64,000 bases of DNA from Ferranicluibacter rubi (GTDB lineage Bacteria > Pseudomonadota > Alphaproteobacteria > Rhizobiales > Rhizobiaceae). The translations under genes and the position numbers were made by a program. A model generated the notes under the pieces. That model had not been told where the DNA came from. It worked only from the letters and a program-made list of their open reading frames with translations, and ran no database searches. This document shows, piece by piece, positions 46,756-53,878 of this stretch. Positions within the stretch are counted from its first letter, which is position 1, and each line of letters starts with the position of its first letter. Location of the stretch: contig NZ_JAANCM010000001.1 of the NCBI RefSeq assembly GCF_011603255.1, positions 62,001 to 126,000 on the forward strand. The letters run 5' to 3'.

Positions 46756-47595
46756 ATGGAGGATGTGGACGAGGCGCGCGGGGCGCCGTTTCATACGACC
46801 GCGTTCGTCACCGGGCTCGGGCGCGGCATTGCGGGCGCGCTCCTCTTTGCTCTGCCCATGCAGATGACGATGGAGATGTGGGATCTCGGCTTTGCCATGG
46901 ATCGCTTCCGGCTCGCTCTGCTTCTCGTCATTACCGTGCCCCTGCTTGTGGGCATCGCGCATCGCATCGGTTTCGAGAAGACGTTTTCCTGGCGCGAGGA
47001 TATTCGCGATGCCATGATCGCCTATGCGATCGGCATTCTCGCCAGCGCGATGATCCTCACTTTGTTCAAGCTTTTGACGCCGGAGACGGCCGAGCAGGAT
47101 TTCCTCGGCAAGATCGCACTGCAGGCCGTTGCCGCCGGTATCGGCGCGCTTCTCGGCCGCAGTCAGCTCGGCACGGATCCCGACGACGCGGAAGATGAGC
47201 CGGACAGCGGCTATGGCGCCGAGCTTTTCATGATGGCGGTGGGTGCGCTGTTTCTCAACCTCAACATGGCGCCGACGGAAGAGATGATCCTGATCTCCTA
47301 CAAAATGACGCCGTGGCATGCGCTGGCCACCATCGCCCTGTCGATCCTCGTCATGCATGCGTTCGTCTATGCCGTCTCGTTCAAGGGTGGGCACGAGTTG
47401 GAGGATACGCCGGGATGGCACGCGCTGATCCGGTTCACCCTGCCGGGCTATGTCATCGCGCTGCTGGTCAGCCTTTATTGCCTGTGGAGTTTCGGCAGAC
47501 TGGACGGGTCAGGCTCTATGCCTGCCTTGATGTCCACCATCGTGCTCGGCTTTCCCGGCGCGATCGGCGCAGCCGCCGCACGGCTGATCCTGTGA
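46756..47595 (+). CDS. TIGR02587-family integral membrane protein
   Basis: A 279-residue membrane protein with about seven helices (GRGIAGALLFALPMQMTMEMW, LALLLVITVPLLVGIAH, DAMIAYAIGILASAMILTLF, AELFMMAVGALFLNLNMAPTEEM, ALATIALSILVMHAFVYAV, PGYVIALLVSLYCLWSF and the C-terminus). The NMAPTEEM segment and the coupling to a TIGR02588 protein mark the uncharacterised TIGR02587 family. The start at 46756 was chosen because the upstream frame (to 46693) lacks membrane character. It is followed 7 bp later by its usual partner. Confidence 0.82.
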   Translation: MEDVDEARGAPFHTTAFVTGLGRGIAGALLFALPMQMTMEMWDLGFAMDRFRLALLLVITVPLLVGIAHRIGFEKTFSWREDIRDAMIAYAIGILASAMILTLFKLLTPETAEQDFLGKIALQAVAAGIGALLGRSQLGTDPDDAEDEPDSGYGAELFMMAVGALFLNLNMAPTEEMILISYKMTPWHALATIALSILVMHAFVYAVSFKGGHELEDTPGWHALIRFTLPGYVIALLVSLYCLWSFGRLDGSGSMPALMSTIVLGFPGAIGAAAARLIL

Positions 47596-47602
47596 GGTTC
47601 TG

Positions 47603-48010
47603 ATGGCACGTTCCCGCCGCAAGGTCGTTCGCCGCCACCCGCATTGGATCGAGTGGACCACCGGTCTTCTCTCCACGGCGCTCGTCGCCACCATGACCGG
47701 CATGATTCTTTACCACGGCCTTACCGCCAAGGACGCGATACCGGAGCTTAGCGTCACCATCACCACACAAAGGCCGACGGTGCAGGGCTTCGAGGTTTCC
47801 TTCATCGTCTCCAATGCCGGCAAGAAGACGGCTGCAGGCGTGCCCGTGACGGGACGGCTGCTGGATGGTGAAAAGCAGGAGGTGGAGACGCGGGAGGTGA
47901 CGATCGACTATGTGCCCGCTCAGTCTCAGGTCGAAGGCGCCCTCATGTTTTCTGCAAATCCCGGCACCTATCGGCTCGATATTCATGCCTCCGGTTACAG
48001 CGAACCCTGA
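47603..48010 (+). CDS. TIGR02588-family protein
   Basis: A 135-residue protein with a basic N-terminus (ARSRRKVVRRHPHWIEW), one membrane helix at about 18-38 (TGLLSTALVATMTGMILYHGL) and a 90-residue outer beta-sandwich-like domain (FEVSFIVSNAGKKTAAGVPVTGRLLDGEKQ). This is the TIGR02588 family, nearly always encoded next to TIGR02587 proteins, so the two probably form a membrane complex. Function unknown. Confidence 0.83.
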   Translation: MARSRRKVVRRHPHWIEWTTGLLSTALVATMTGMILYHGLTAKDAIPELSVTITTQRPTVQGFEVSFIVSNAGKKTAAGVPVTGRLLDGEKQEVETREVTIDYVPAQSQVEGALMFSANPGTYRLDIHASGYSEP

Positions 48011-48034
48011 CCTCTTTTTCCGCCGATCTCGCCA

Positions 48035-48235
48035 TCAGTGAACGCGGTCGGCCATGGCCTCGCGGGTTGCGGCGATGTGGGCGGTGACGGCCCGATGCGC
48101 TGTGGCGGGATCGGCATAGACCTCGCCATCCAGCGGCCAGACGTGAAACTTGACGGCCATGAAGCGCAAGCCGCGCGCGTGCGGCATCAAGGTGCCGACG
48201 GCTTCGCCGGCAATCTCAACGATCTGTTTTTGCAT
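48035..48235 (-). CDS. Small hypothetical protein, stress promoter
   Basis: A 66-residue soluble protein (MQKQIVEIAGEAVGTLMPHARGLRFMAVKFHVWPLDGEVYADPATAHRAV). The pattern of a short beta-rich core and C-terminal helix looks like a folded domain, but I do not recognise the family. Start at 48235 has GGGAG 7 bases upstream; the frame is open to 48283. A perfect EcfG-type promoter lies 77 bp upstream, supporting both the gene and its place in the stress regulon. Confidence 0.72.
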   Translation of the reverse strand: MQKQIVEIAGEAVGTLMPHARGLRFMAVKFHVWPLDGEVYADPATAHRAVTAHIAATREAMADRVH

Positions 48236-48311
48236 GTCTATCTCCCGCCGCCGTGCCCCGTCAGCCCATCTCGTGGCGGCCACGACGGCCTGTCGTTTGC
48301 AGCGACGGGGA

Positions 48312-48336
48312 AACGGCAGGAGCGCCCTATCGTTCC
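48312..48336 (-). promoter_or_regulatory. EcfG-type general stress promoter
   Basis: On the minus strand GGAAC (48336-48332), 16-base spacer, CGTT (48315-48312); exact consensus upstream of the gene ending at 48035. Confidence 0.78.
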
Positions 48337-48409
48337 GTGCCCGACATCAAACAAACTTGTCCGCATCGCGAGGTCGCTTGATGGGAGCCGGCGTTGCAAA
48401 GACGTGCGC

Positions 48410-49666
48410 TCAGGCGACGAAGCGTTCCGGACGATAGGGGCCGAGATCGACGATGGTCGTGCGTTCGCCGGTCATCTTTTCGGCCAGCGCACGGCCGGTG
48501 ACGGGGCCGAGGGTCATGCCGTGATGGGCGTGGCCGAAGGCAAACCACAGGCCTTCATGCCGCGGCGCCTTGCCGATGATAGGCATCATGTCCGGGGTGC
48601 AGGGCCGCGCACCCATCCACGGCTCTTCGTCGCGGCGCTCGGCGAGCGGGAAGAAGTCGCGGGCGACGCGCTCGGCACGGGCGAGCTGCACCGGCGTCTT
48701 CGGCGCATCGCGGGTCGCGAACTCGGCGCCGGTCGTGAGTCGGATTCCGCGCAGCATGGGCGCGAGGAAATATCCCTTCTCGGCGTCGAGCACCCAGTTG
48801 TTCAACCGTTCGCCCTCCTGCGTGCCGTAATGCATATGGTAGCCACGCTTGACCGCGAGCGGGTAGCGGTAACCGAGCTTGCGGGTGACGGTGTCCGCCC
48901 AGGGACCGAGGGCCACGACGACCTCCGCCGCCTCGATCGGTCCATCCGGCGAAGCGATACGCCAGCCGGGACCTTCCAGAACGTGCTCGAGCGTTGCGGC
49001 ATCGCCCGCGACCAGGCGCCCGCCCAGGGACTGGAAATAGGTGAGGTAGGCCTTGTTCAGGCTATGGGGATCGCGGATCGACCACGGATCGGTCCAGCGC
49101 AGACCACCGGCAAGGTCGATGCGGATCGAGGGTTCCAGTGCCTTGACATCGCTCGGCGACAGCTTCTGGTGATTGACGCCGAAGCCGGCCGACAGGCGCT
49201 CGGCCTCCTTATAGGCAGCATCGCGGGCGGCATCCGTGCGGAAAACCTTCATCCAGCCATCGCGCTGGATGAGGTTGTCGGCACCGGACGCCTTGATGAG
49301 GTCGGCATGTTCGGTGATCGAGTTCTCGATCAGCGGCGCATAGAGCCTTGCGATGTGCTGGTGCTGGGTAAAGCCTGAATTCCACCAGTAGCGCACCAGA
49401 AACGGCACCAGACCCGGGAGGGCCTTCAGGTGGTAATGGGCCTCGATCGTGTTGTTCAGGGCATAGCGGAACAGAGCGCCGAAATCGTGCGGGAAGCCGT
49501 AGGGCACGACGCCCTCGCGCTGGATGAGGCCGGCATTGCCGAAAGAGGTCTCCTCCCCTGCCCCACGGCGATCGACGAGCAGAACCGATTTTCCACGCCG
49601 TGCGAGATGGATCGCCGTGGACAGGCCGACAATCCCCGCACCCAGAACCGCCACATCCGTCTTCAT
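48410..49666 (-). CDS. FAD-dependent D-amino-acid dehydrogenase-like oxidoreductase
   Basis: A 418-residue flavoprotein of the DAO family. The N-terminus has the dinucleotide motif VAVLGAGIVGLSTAIHLARRGKSVLLVDRRG; ETSFGNAGLIQREGV is the typical DadA-like segment; the C-terminal FAD site is GLWFAFGHAHHGMTLGPVTGRALAE. Enzymes of this type oxidise D-amino acids or related amines and pass electrons to the quinone pool. Substrate not determinable. Start at 49666 is used because MKTDVAVLGAG begins at the flavin motif; ATG at 49681 is possible. Confidence 0.86.
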   Translation of the reverse strand: MKTDVAVLGAGIVGLSTAIHLARRGKSVLLVDRRGAGEETSFGNAGLIQREGVVPYGFPHDFGALFRYALNNTIEAHYHLKALPGLVPFLVRYWWNSGFTQHQHIARLYAPLIENSITEHADLIKASGADNLIQRDGWMKVFRTDAARDAAYKEAERLSAGFGVNHQKLSPSDVKALEPSIRIDLAGGLRWTDPWSIRDPHSLNKAYLTYFQSLGGRLVAGDAATLEHVLEGPGWRIASPDGPIEAAEVVVALGPWADTVTRKLGYRYPLAVKRGYHMHYGTQEGERLNNWVLDAEKGYFLAPMLRGIRLTTGAEFATRDAPKTPVQLARAERVARDFFPLAERRDEEPWMGARPCTPDMMPIIGKAPRHEGLWFAFGHAHHGMTLGPVTGRALAEKMTGERTTIVDLGPYRPERFVA

Positions 49667-49782
49667 CGTGCTCAACTCCATGTTCCCAGCGCGTCGCGTC
49701 TTCGCGCCTATGTCAGCATTTTCCGGACGTTCCGCAACAGGTCTGATCAGGAATTCGCTGTTCGGGGCGCTCTCCGCACAAC

Positions 49783-49812
49783 GAAAAAGGGAGTGGCGAA
49801 CCACTCCCTTTC
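49783..49812 (-). terminator. Rho-independent terminator of the DUF1328 gene
   Basis: An 11-bp stem AAAGGGAGTGG / CCACTCCCTTT with a CGAA tetraloop (49786-49811). On the minus strand it ends in a T-run (CCCTTTTTCG). It follows the small gene at 49845 by about 30 bp. Confidence 0.85.
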
Positions 49813-49844
49813 CAATGCTATCCGTACGTCGTTTCTGACAAACC

Positions 49845-50012
49845 TCAGGTGCGGCGACGCATCAAGCTTGCGACGAGCGAGATGACGAGGAAGGCAAGAA
49901 ACAGGAAGAACAGGATCTGCGCAATACCGGCAGATGCACCCGCAACGCCGCCGAAGCCGAGAACACCTGCGATGATAGCAACAACGAGAAAAACAAGTGC
50001 GTAGTACAACAT
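49845..50012 (-). CDS. DUF1328 small membrane protein
   Basis: A 55-residue protein that is almost entirely two membrane helices: [20 protein letters not shown], then [23 protein letters not shown], ending in the basic RRRT. This is the DUF1328 (YtjA-like) family, widely induced by stress in proteobacteria. GGAGA precedes the ATG. It has a perfect EcfG-type promoter 32 bp upstream and its own terminator, so it is a monocistronic stress gene. Confidence 0.88.
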   Translation of the reverse strand: MLYYALVFLVVAIIAGVLGFGGVAGASAGIAQILFFLFLAFLVISLVASLMRRRT

Positions 50013-50043
50013 GGTTTCTTTCTCCGATTAACTCATGCTCACT

Positions 50044-50068
50044 AACGCATCACAATATCGTTTGTTCC
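50044..50068 (-). promoter_or_regulatory. EcfG-type general stress promoter
   Basis: Minus strand GGAAC (50068-50064), 16-base spacer, CGTT (50047-50044); exact consensus upstream of the DUF1328 gene. The rest of the 343-bp gap up to 50355 holds no gene. Confidence 0.82.
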
Positions 50069-50298
50069 CTCAGTGCGTGCAATGCGAATACGGCCGGCAG
50101 GCTTGATGTGATGGCTGCGCGGTACGAGGCCGGAGGTAACAGCTGGAAAAATCGGGATCTTCTAGCGGCGCATTCGCCCCTTCGTCGCGGCCACAAAGCG
50201 CCTCCCCGCCAACCCCTGCGGAGCAACGACATTTAAGTATTCATTTACCATAACTGGCGCACTGGTTCATTTTGACACGACGTTGCCACAGGATTGGC

Positions 50299-50323
50299 GG
50301 AACTTCACCGTGCACGAGGCGTT
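50299..50323 (+). promoter_or_regulatory. EcfG-type general stress promoter
   Basis: GGAAC (50299-50303), 16-base spacer, CGTT (50320-50323); exact consensus 32 bp before the ATG at 50356. Confidence 0.82.
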
Positions 50324-50355
50324 GAGTTCACGAATCATTGAGGCGAGACACCAAC

Positions 50356-50556
50356 ATGACCGTATCGAACGCACATATCTGGAAGTCCGTTGCGGCCTCG
50401 GCGCGGCCTGCATCGCGGTCGAGCGAGAAGAACCTTCACATCGGCCAAACGCTGAAGGATCTCTACTTCAACGGTCAGATGCCGGCGACGGATGGGCGGT
50501 TCGAGCAGTTGCTGGATGCGCTGGATTCGTCGGAAGACCGCAGCGAGCGGCATTGA
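50356..50556 (+). CDS. NepR-like small anti-sigma candidate
   Basis: A 66-residue protein. Residues 29-60 (LHIGQTLKDLYFNGQMPATDGRFEQLLDALD) follow the NepR pattern: IG-x2-L(R/K)-x2-Y, a short polar loop, then RF-x2-LL-x2-L. NepR proteins bind and inhibit EcfG and are released by PhyR. The true nepR of this window lies at 52668 and is closer to consensus, so this would be a second, divergent paralogue. It is driven by an EcfG-type promoter and followed by a strong terminator. The ATG at 50356 follows a weak GAGAC site. Assignment is moderate. Confidence 0.58.
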   Translation: MTVSNAHIWKSVAASARPASRSSEKNLHIGQTLKDLYFNGQMPATDGRFEQLLDALDSSEDRSERH

Positions 50557-50580
50557 TTTTTATTCAACAGACATCGTGAG

Positions 50581-50605
50581 GGCGGCCCGGTGGGTCGCCT
50601 TTTTT
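50581..50605 (+). terminator. Rho-independent terminator
   Basis: Stem GGCGGCCC / GGGTCGCC (one G-T pair), 3-base loop, then TTTTTT; 25 bp after the NepR-like stop. Confidence 0.83.
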
Positions 50606-50642
50606 GTTGTCTGGAGATGGGTGATGACAACCGGCGAACATG

Positions 50643-50672
50643 AAAAAGGCGGCTGAGCGATCAGCCGCCTTG
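50643..50672 (-). terminator. Rho-independent terminator of the PRC-barrel gene
   Basis: Stem AAGGCGGCTGA / TCAGCCGCCTT with a 4-base loop, followed on the minus strand by TTTTTCATG; 12 bp past the stop at 50684. Confidence 0.85.
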
Positions 50673-50683
50673 TCCTCACACGA

Positions 50684-51661
50684 TCAGGGCTTCGGGTTGG
50701 CGAGCACGATGCTGCCGGGATTGGCCTTGTAGGCGGCAGCGTCGTAGGCGGGCTGGGTTTCCAGCTGCTCCTTGGTGTAGGGCGAGTAGATCGTCATCGC
50801 GCCCTTGGCATCGGCCATCACCTGAATATTGGCGGCACTCATCGCCACCGGCTTCTGCGCGATGCCGAGAAAGCCGCCGACATCAATGATGTAGGCTTCG
50901 AGCTTGCCGTCCTTCGCCAGAATCACATCGCCGACCTCGCCGATCTTTGTGTCGTCGGCCACCTTCACCGGCGTGCCGATCAGCTTGTCGGCCGACAGCA
51001 TGGCGGCATCGACCGGCTTCAGCTCATCGGTGGGCTCGACCGTCGCGGTGATCGCCGCGTCAGGCGCCAGATCCGGATCGGTCATCTCCGGTGTGGTACC
51101 GGTCTGCGGAACGGTCGGTTCGGCGCCGGCGGCATCCAGTGGGACTTCCGTATTCTCCGGCGTTGCAAGCGGCTTGGCCGCAGTGTCCGTGGATGCTGCA
51201 GGCGTCGTCGCCGCGGTATCCTTGGTAACGGCACCATCCATGACAGCCTTGCGCTGGAAGGCGGGCGCGGCTTCCAGATCCTGCTTGGTCATGGAGACCA
51301 CGAGGATCTTGGCGCCATCACGCTCCGACCAAGAGGCGCGATCGAAATTGACGGCCACATCCTTTTCGCCGATGCCGAGGAAGCCGCCGACACCGACGAC
51401 GAGCGCTTCGGTGGCGCCGGCCGCATTGATCACGACATCCTTGACCTCGCCGATCGCTTCGCCTTCCTCGTCAACGCCGGTATAGACCGTCTTGCCGATA
51501 ACGTTGGACGCGAGCATATCGTCGCCTGCGGCGGCAGACGGTGATGCCGCAGGGGCAGAGGCTGCCGGTGCTGTTGCGGGTGCCGCCGGCGTCTGCTGCG
51601 CCAGTGCGGTACCGGCGAGAGCGGCAGCAAGAACTGTGCTTGCCAGAAGGGTTTTCAGCAT
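50684..51661 (-). CDS. Exported protein with two PRC-barrel domains
   Basis: A 325-residue protein with a signal peptide (MLKTLLASTVLAAALAGTALAQ). Two PRC-barrel units are visible: about 50-125 (NVIGKTVYTGVDEEGEAIGEVKDVVINAAG, ALVVGVGGFLGIGEKDVAVNF) and about 228-295 (KLIGTPVKVADDTKIGEVGDVILAKDGK, IIDVGGFLGIAQKPVAM). They are joined by an A/T/P-rich linker. PRC barrels bind partner proteins or RNA; exported double versions are common in rhizobia and are often stress-induced, but their role is unknown. No exact EcfG box was found upstream. Confidence 0.85.
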   Translation of the reverse strand: MLKTLLASTVLAAALAGTALAQQTPAAPATAPAASAPAASPSAAAGDDMLASNVIGKTVYTGVDEEGEAIGEVKDVVINAAGATEALVVGVGGFLGIGEKDVAVNFDRASWSERDGAKILVVSMTKQDLEAAPAFQRKAVMDGAVTKDTAATTPAASTDTAAKPLATPENTEVPLDAAGAEPTVPQTGTTPEMTDPDLAPDAAITATVEPTDELKPVDAAMLSADKLIGTPVKVADDTKIGEVGDVILAKDGKLEAYIIDVGGFLGIAQKPVAMSAANIQVMADAKGAMTIYSPYTKEQLETQPAYDAAAYKANPGSIVLANPKP

Positions 51662-52122
51662 CGGATTGCTCCTTAAAACGTAAGACGATGAGACAGAATT
51701 GAATAAAGGGCTGGGGCTGCGAGGCGCGTGCGACGCCTTGTCGGCATGTGCGGTCTCGGACTGTATTCTGGAACAGAGAGAACATGTGGGAGGCGAAACG
51801 CCGCTTGATGCGCGTGCCGGCGGCCGTCATGGCCGACTTCGTGTTGCGGAGGTGATGGCATCACCCCTTTGGTGACGCTGGATACGTCGCTGATTCCGCG
51901 CCGGCCACCTGCCACACCACATTATCCCTTCATCCACACAGCCCCCACAACGCAGCCAGGGCAGGATTTGTTCCCAAGGCGAGGCCGCAGACCGCGCTGG
52001 AGGCAGGTCGGTGAACGGCTCCCGGATGCGGGCATCAAACTGGTATGATCAGTGCTTGGAACAAAAGAGAGAAACGCGCGTTATAGCTCGGCATTCCGAA
52101 TGAACCCAAAGAGGAACCGCCA
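51662..52122. other. Intergenic region between the PRC-barrel and DUF3309 genes
   Basis: No supported gene. It contains the PRC-barrel promoter side on the left and the EcfG-type promoter at 52058 on the right. Confidence 0.45.
52058..52082 (+). promoter_or_regulatory. EcfG-type general stress promoter
   Basis: GGAAC (52058-52062), 16-base spacer, CGTT (52079-52082); exact consensus 40 bp before the ATG at 52123. Confidence 0.82.
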
Positions 52123-52278
52123 ATGCTCGGCACCATTCTCGTGATCGTCCTCGTACTCCTGCTCATCGGCGCTCTGCCGACGTGGGGCCACAGCCGCAGC
52201 TGGGGCTACGGACCTTCCGGTGGCTTGGGCCTGGTGGTCGTTATCCTTCTTGTGTTGGTCCTTATGGGACGCATATAA
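52123..52278 (+). CDS. DUF3309 small membrane protein
   Basis: A 51-residue protein with two membrane segments around a polar middle: MLGTILVIVLVLLLIGALPTW, then HSRSWGYGPSGG, then LGLVVVILLVLVLMGRI. This is the DUF3309 pattern, common in alphaproteobacteria and frequently part of the stress regulon. AGAGGAA lies about 9 bases before the ATG. The gene follows an EcfG-type promoter and may be read together with the lipoprotein gene 55 bp downstream. Confidence 0.86.
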   Translation: MLGTILVIVLVLLLIGALPTWGHSRSWGYGPSGGLGLVVVILLVLVLMGRI

Positions 52279-52333
52279 AACCTCGGCTTTCCCAGAGGGC
52301 CATCCACACCAAGTTGAACCGGAGGATATCACC

Positions 52334-52582
52334 ATGAAAAAAGCTCTTCTCGTCGTCGCCCTGATCATGCCGCTCGCAGCCTGCACCCAGACGGAACGCG
52401 GCGCCGGCATCGGCGCCGCATCGGGTGCCATCATCGGCGGCGTGGCAACGGGCAACGTCCGTGGCGCAGCGATCGGCGCTGGCGTTGGCGGCCTTGCCGG
52501 CGCGCTGATCGGTCAGGCGAACGAACCGGGCCGCTGCATCTACCGCGACCGTAACGGCCGCCGCTATACGGCCTCCTGCTGA
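52334..52582 (+). CDS. Glycine-zipper lipoprotein
   Basis: An 82-residue lipoprotein. The signal peptide MKKALLVVALIMPLAAC ends in a lipobox (LAAC) with Cys17 as the lipidation site. The mature part is a glycine-zipper: IGAASGAIIGGVATGNVRGAAIGAGVGGLAGALIG, followed by a short C-terminus with two cysteines (GRCIYRDRNGRRYTASC) that could form a disulfide. Similar small proteins sit in the outer membrane or periplasm. GGAGG precedes the ATG. It ends at a strong terminator shared with nepR. Confidence 0.85.
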   Translation: MKKALLVVALIMPLAACTQTERGAGIGAASGAIIGGVATGNVRGAAIGAGVGGLAGALIGQANEPGRCIYRDRNGRRYTASC

Positions 52583-52611
52583 TCGGATCTTTCGGTCATA
52601 GACTGAAACGG

Positions 52612-52637
52612 AAAAACGGGCCTCGGCCCGTTTTTTT
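52612..52637. terminator. Terminator between the lipoprotein gene and nepR
   Basis: Stem AAACGGGC / GCCCGTTT around a CTCG loop with seven T residues on the plus strand. The AAAAA before the stem gives a weaker T-run on the minus strand, so it may serve both convergent genes. Confidence 0.85.
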
Positions 52638-52667
52638 GTGTCGCTCATCTGAGGCTTCGCTCTTTCG

Positions 52668-52853
52668 TCAGCCCTTGCGCGCGTCCTCGACGCTGTCAAG
52701 TTGCTGCAGGAGATCGAGAAACGCATCGGGAAGAGGTTCCCGTTCCACGGCACTGTAGAGGGCTCTCAGTTTCGAGACGATTTGGCTGTTCGGGTCCATG
52801 GTCTCCGCATGTTGCAGGACCGGGCCGGGTTTGGGGTTTGTCATATCCGCCAT
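52668..52853 (-). CDS. nepR: NepR, anti-sigma factor of the general stress response
   Basis: A 61-residue protein whose C-terminal two thirds match NepR: IVSKLRALYSAVEREPLPDAFLDLLQQLDSVE, two amphipathic helices around the EP-x-PD motif. NepR sequesters the ECF sigma EcfG in unstressed cells and is captured by phosphorylated PhyR. It is divergent from phyR (213 bp), the classic arrangement, but the ecfG gene that usually follows nepR is absent; the next gene is a convergent lipoprotein. The start is uncertain (52853 or 52844). Confidence 0.87.
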   Translation of the reverse strand: MADMTNPKPGPVLQHAETMDPNSQIVSKLRALYSAVEREPLPDAFLDLLQQLDSVEDARKG

Positions 52854-53066
52854 GATGTCAGGTCCGTTTCGTCCGAAATCCGATCGCGCTCGTCCCGGTG
52901 CGGCCTGTCGGCATCCTCAAATTGATCACGTCGCCCTCATGCTTTGTAATTCTTGCCGATCAAACTTTCCACACGACGGGAAACATGGTCAAACGTCCCT
53001 GTTTCGACTCGTCGAACGATCTAACTTTGTCCGGTTTCGGCGCCAATATATCGAAGGACGTCTTTC

Positions 53067-53870
53067 ATGTCACTTTCCATGCGGATCGCCGCACACCTTC
53101 CCTATGTCCGCCGCTTCTCCCGCGCCATCACGGGCTCGCAGACGTCGGGCGATGCCTATGTCGCGGCCGTCCTCGAAGCGTTGATTGCCAATATCGACCT
53201 GTTCCCCAAGGCGTCGAGCGACCGGGTCAGCGTCTTCAAACTCTATTGCTCGCTGTTCGATACGATCACCATCAAGATCGACGAAGAGGCAGTGAACTCG
53301 CCCTATGCCTGGGAAAAGCGGGCCGCCGCCAATCTGGCGCGGATCTCGCCCGATGCGCGAAAGGCGTTCCTGCTCGTCTCTGTCGAAGGCTTCAGCCCGG
53401 ATGAGACCGCGGAAATTCTGAGCGTGACGCCGGATGCCGTGGCCGGACTGATCCAGCAGGCGTCGACGGACATTGCCCGTCAGGTCGTGACCGACATCCT
53501 CATCATCGAGGACGAGCCGCTGATCGCCATGGATATCGAGGATATGGTGCGCAGCCTCGGCCACGGCGTGGCCGGCATCGCCCGCACGCATAGCGAGGCG
53601 GTCGAGCTGTTCAAGCGGACATCGCCGAAGATGGTTCTGGCCGACATCCAGCTTGCGGATGGCAGCTCCGGTATCGATGCGGTGAACGAGATTCTTTCGA
53701 CGGCGACCGTACCGGTGATCTTCATCACCGCGTTTCCGGAGCGCCTGCTGACGGGCGAAAAGCCGGAACCGGCCTTCCTCGTGACCAAGCCGTTCAACCC
53801 CGACATGGTGAAGGCGCTGATCAGCCAGGCGCTGTTCTTCAACGAGAACGCCCCCGCCGGCGAGGCCTGA
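53067..53870 (+). CDS. phyR: PhyR, response regulator of the general stress response
   Basis: A 267-residue protein with a sigma-factor-like N-terminal domain (residues 1-140: HLPYVRRFSRAITGSQTSGDAYVAAVLEALI, and the sigma-4-like FLLVSVEGFSPDETAEILSVTPDAVAGLI) and a C-terminal receiver (ILIIEDEPLIAMDIEDMV, phosphoacceptor D193 in VLADIQLADGSSG, ITAFPERLL). This order is unique to PhyR. On phosphorylation its sigma-like domain binds NepR and frees EcfG. It is divergent from nepR. Confidence 0.95.
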   Translation: MSLSMRIAAHLPYVRRFSRAITGSQTSGDAYVAAVLEALIANIDLFPKASSDRVSVFKLYCSLFDTITIKIDEEAVNSPYAWEKRAAANLARISPDARKAFLLVSVEGFSPDETAEILSVTPDAVAGLIQQASTDIARQVVTDILIIEDEPLIAMDIEDMVRSLGHGVAGIARTHSEAVELFKRTSPKMVLADIQLADGSSGIDAVNEILSTATVPVIFITAFPERLLTGEKPEPAFLVTKPFNPDMVKALISQALFFNENAPAGEA

Positions 53871-53878
53871 GAGGCTCA

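Noticed and set aside
48038-49378. Plus-strand 446-codon frame opposite the FAD oxidoreductase
   Set aside because: Shadow of the minus-strand flavoprotein, with no family resemblance.
53020-53060. EcfG-type promoter for phyR (CGAAC-N16-GTTT)
   Set aside because: Both hexamer-like boxes deviate from consensus; not strong enough to list as a promoter.
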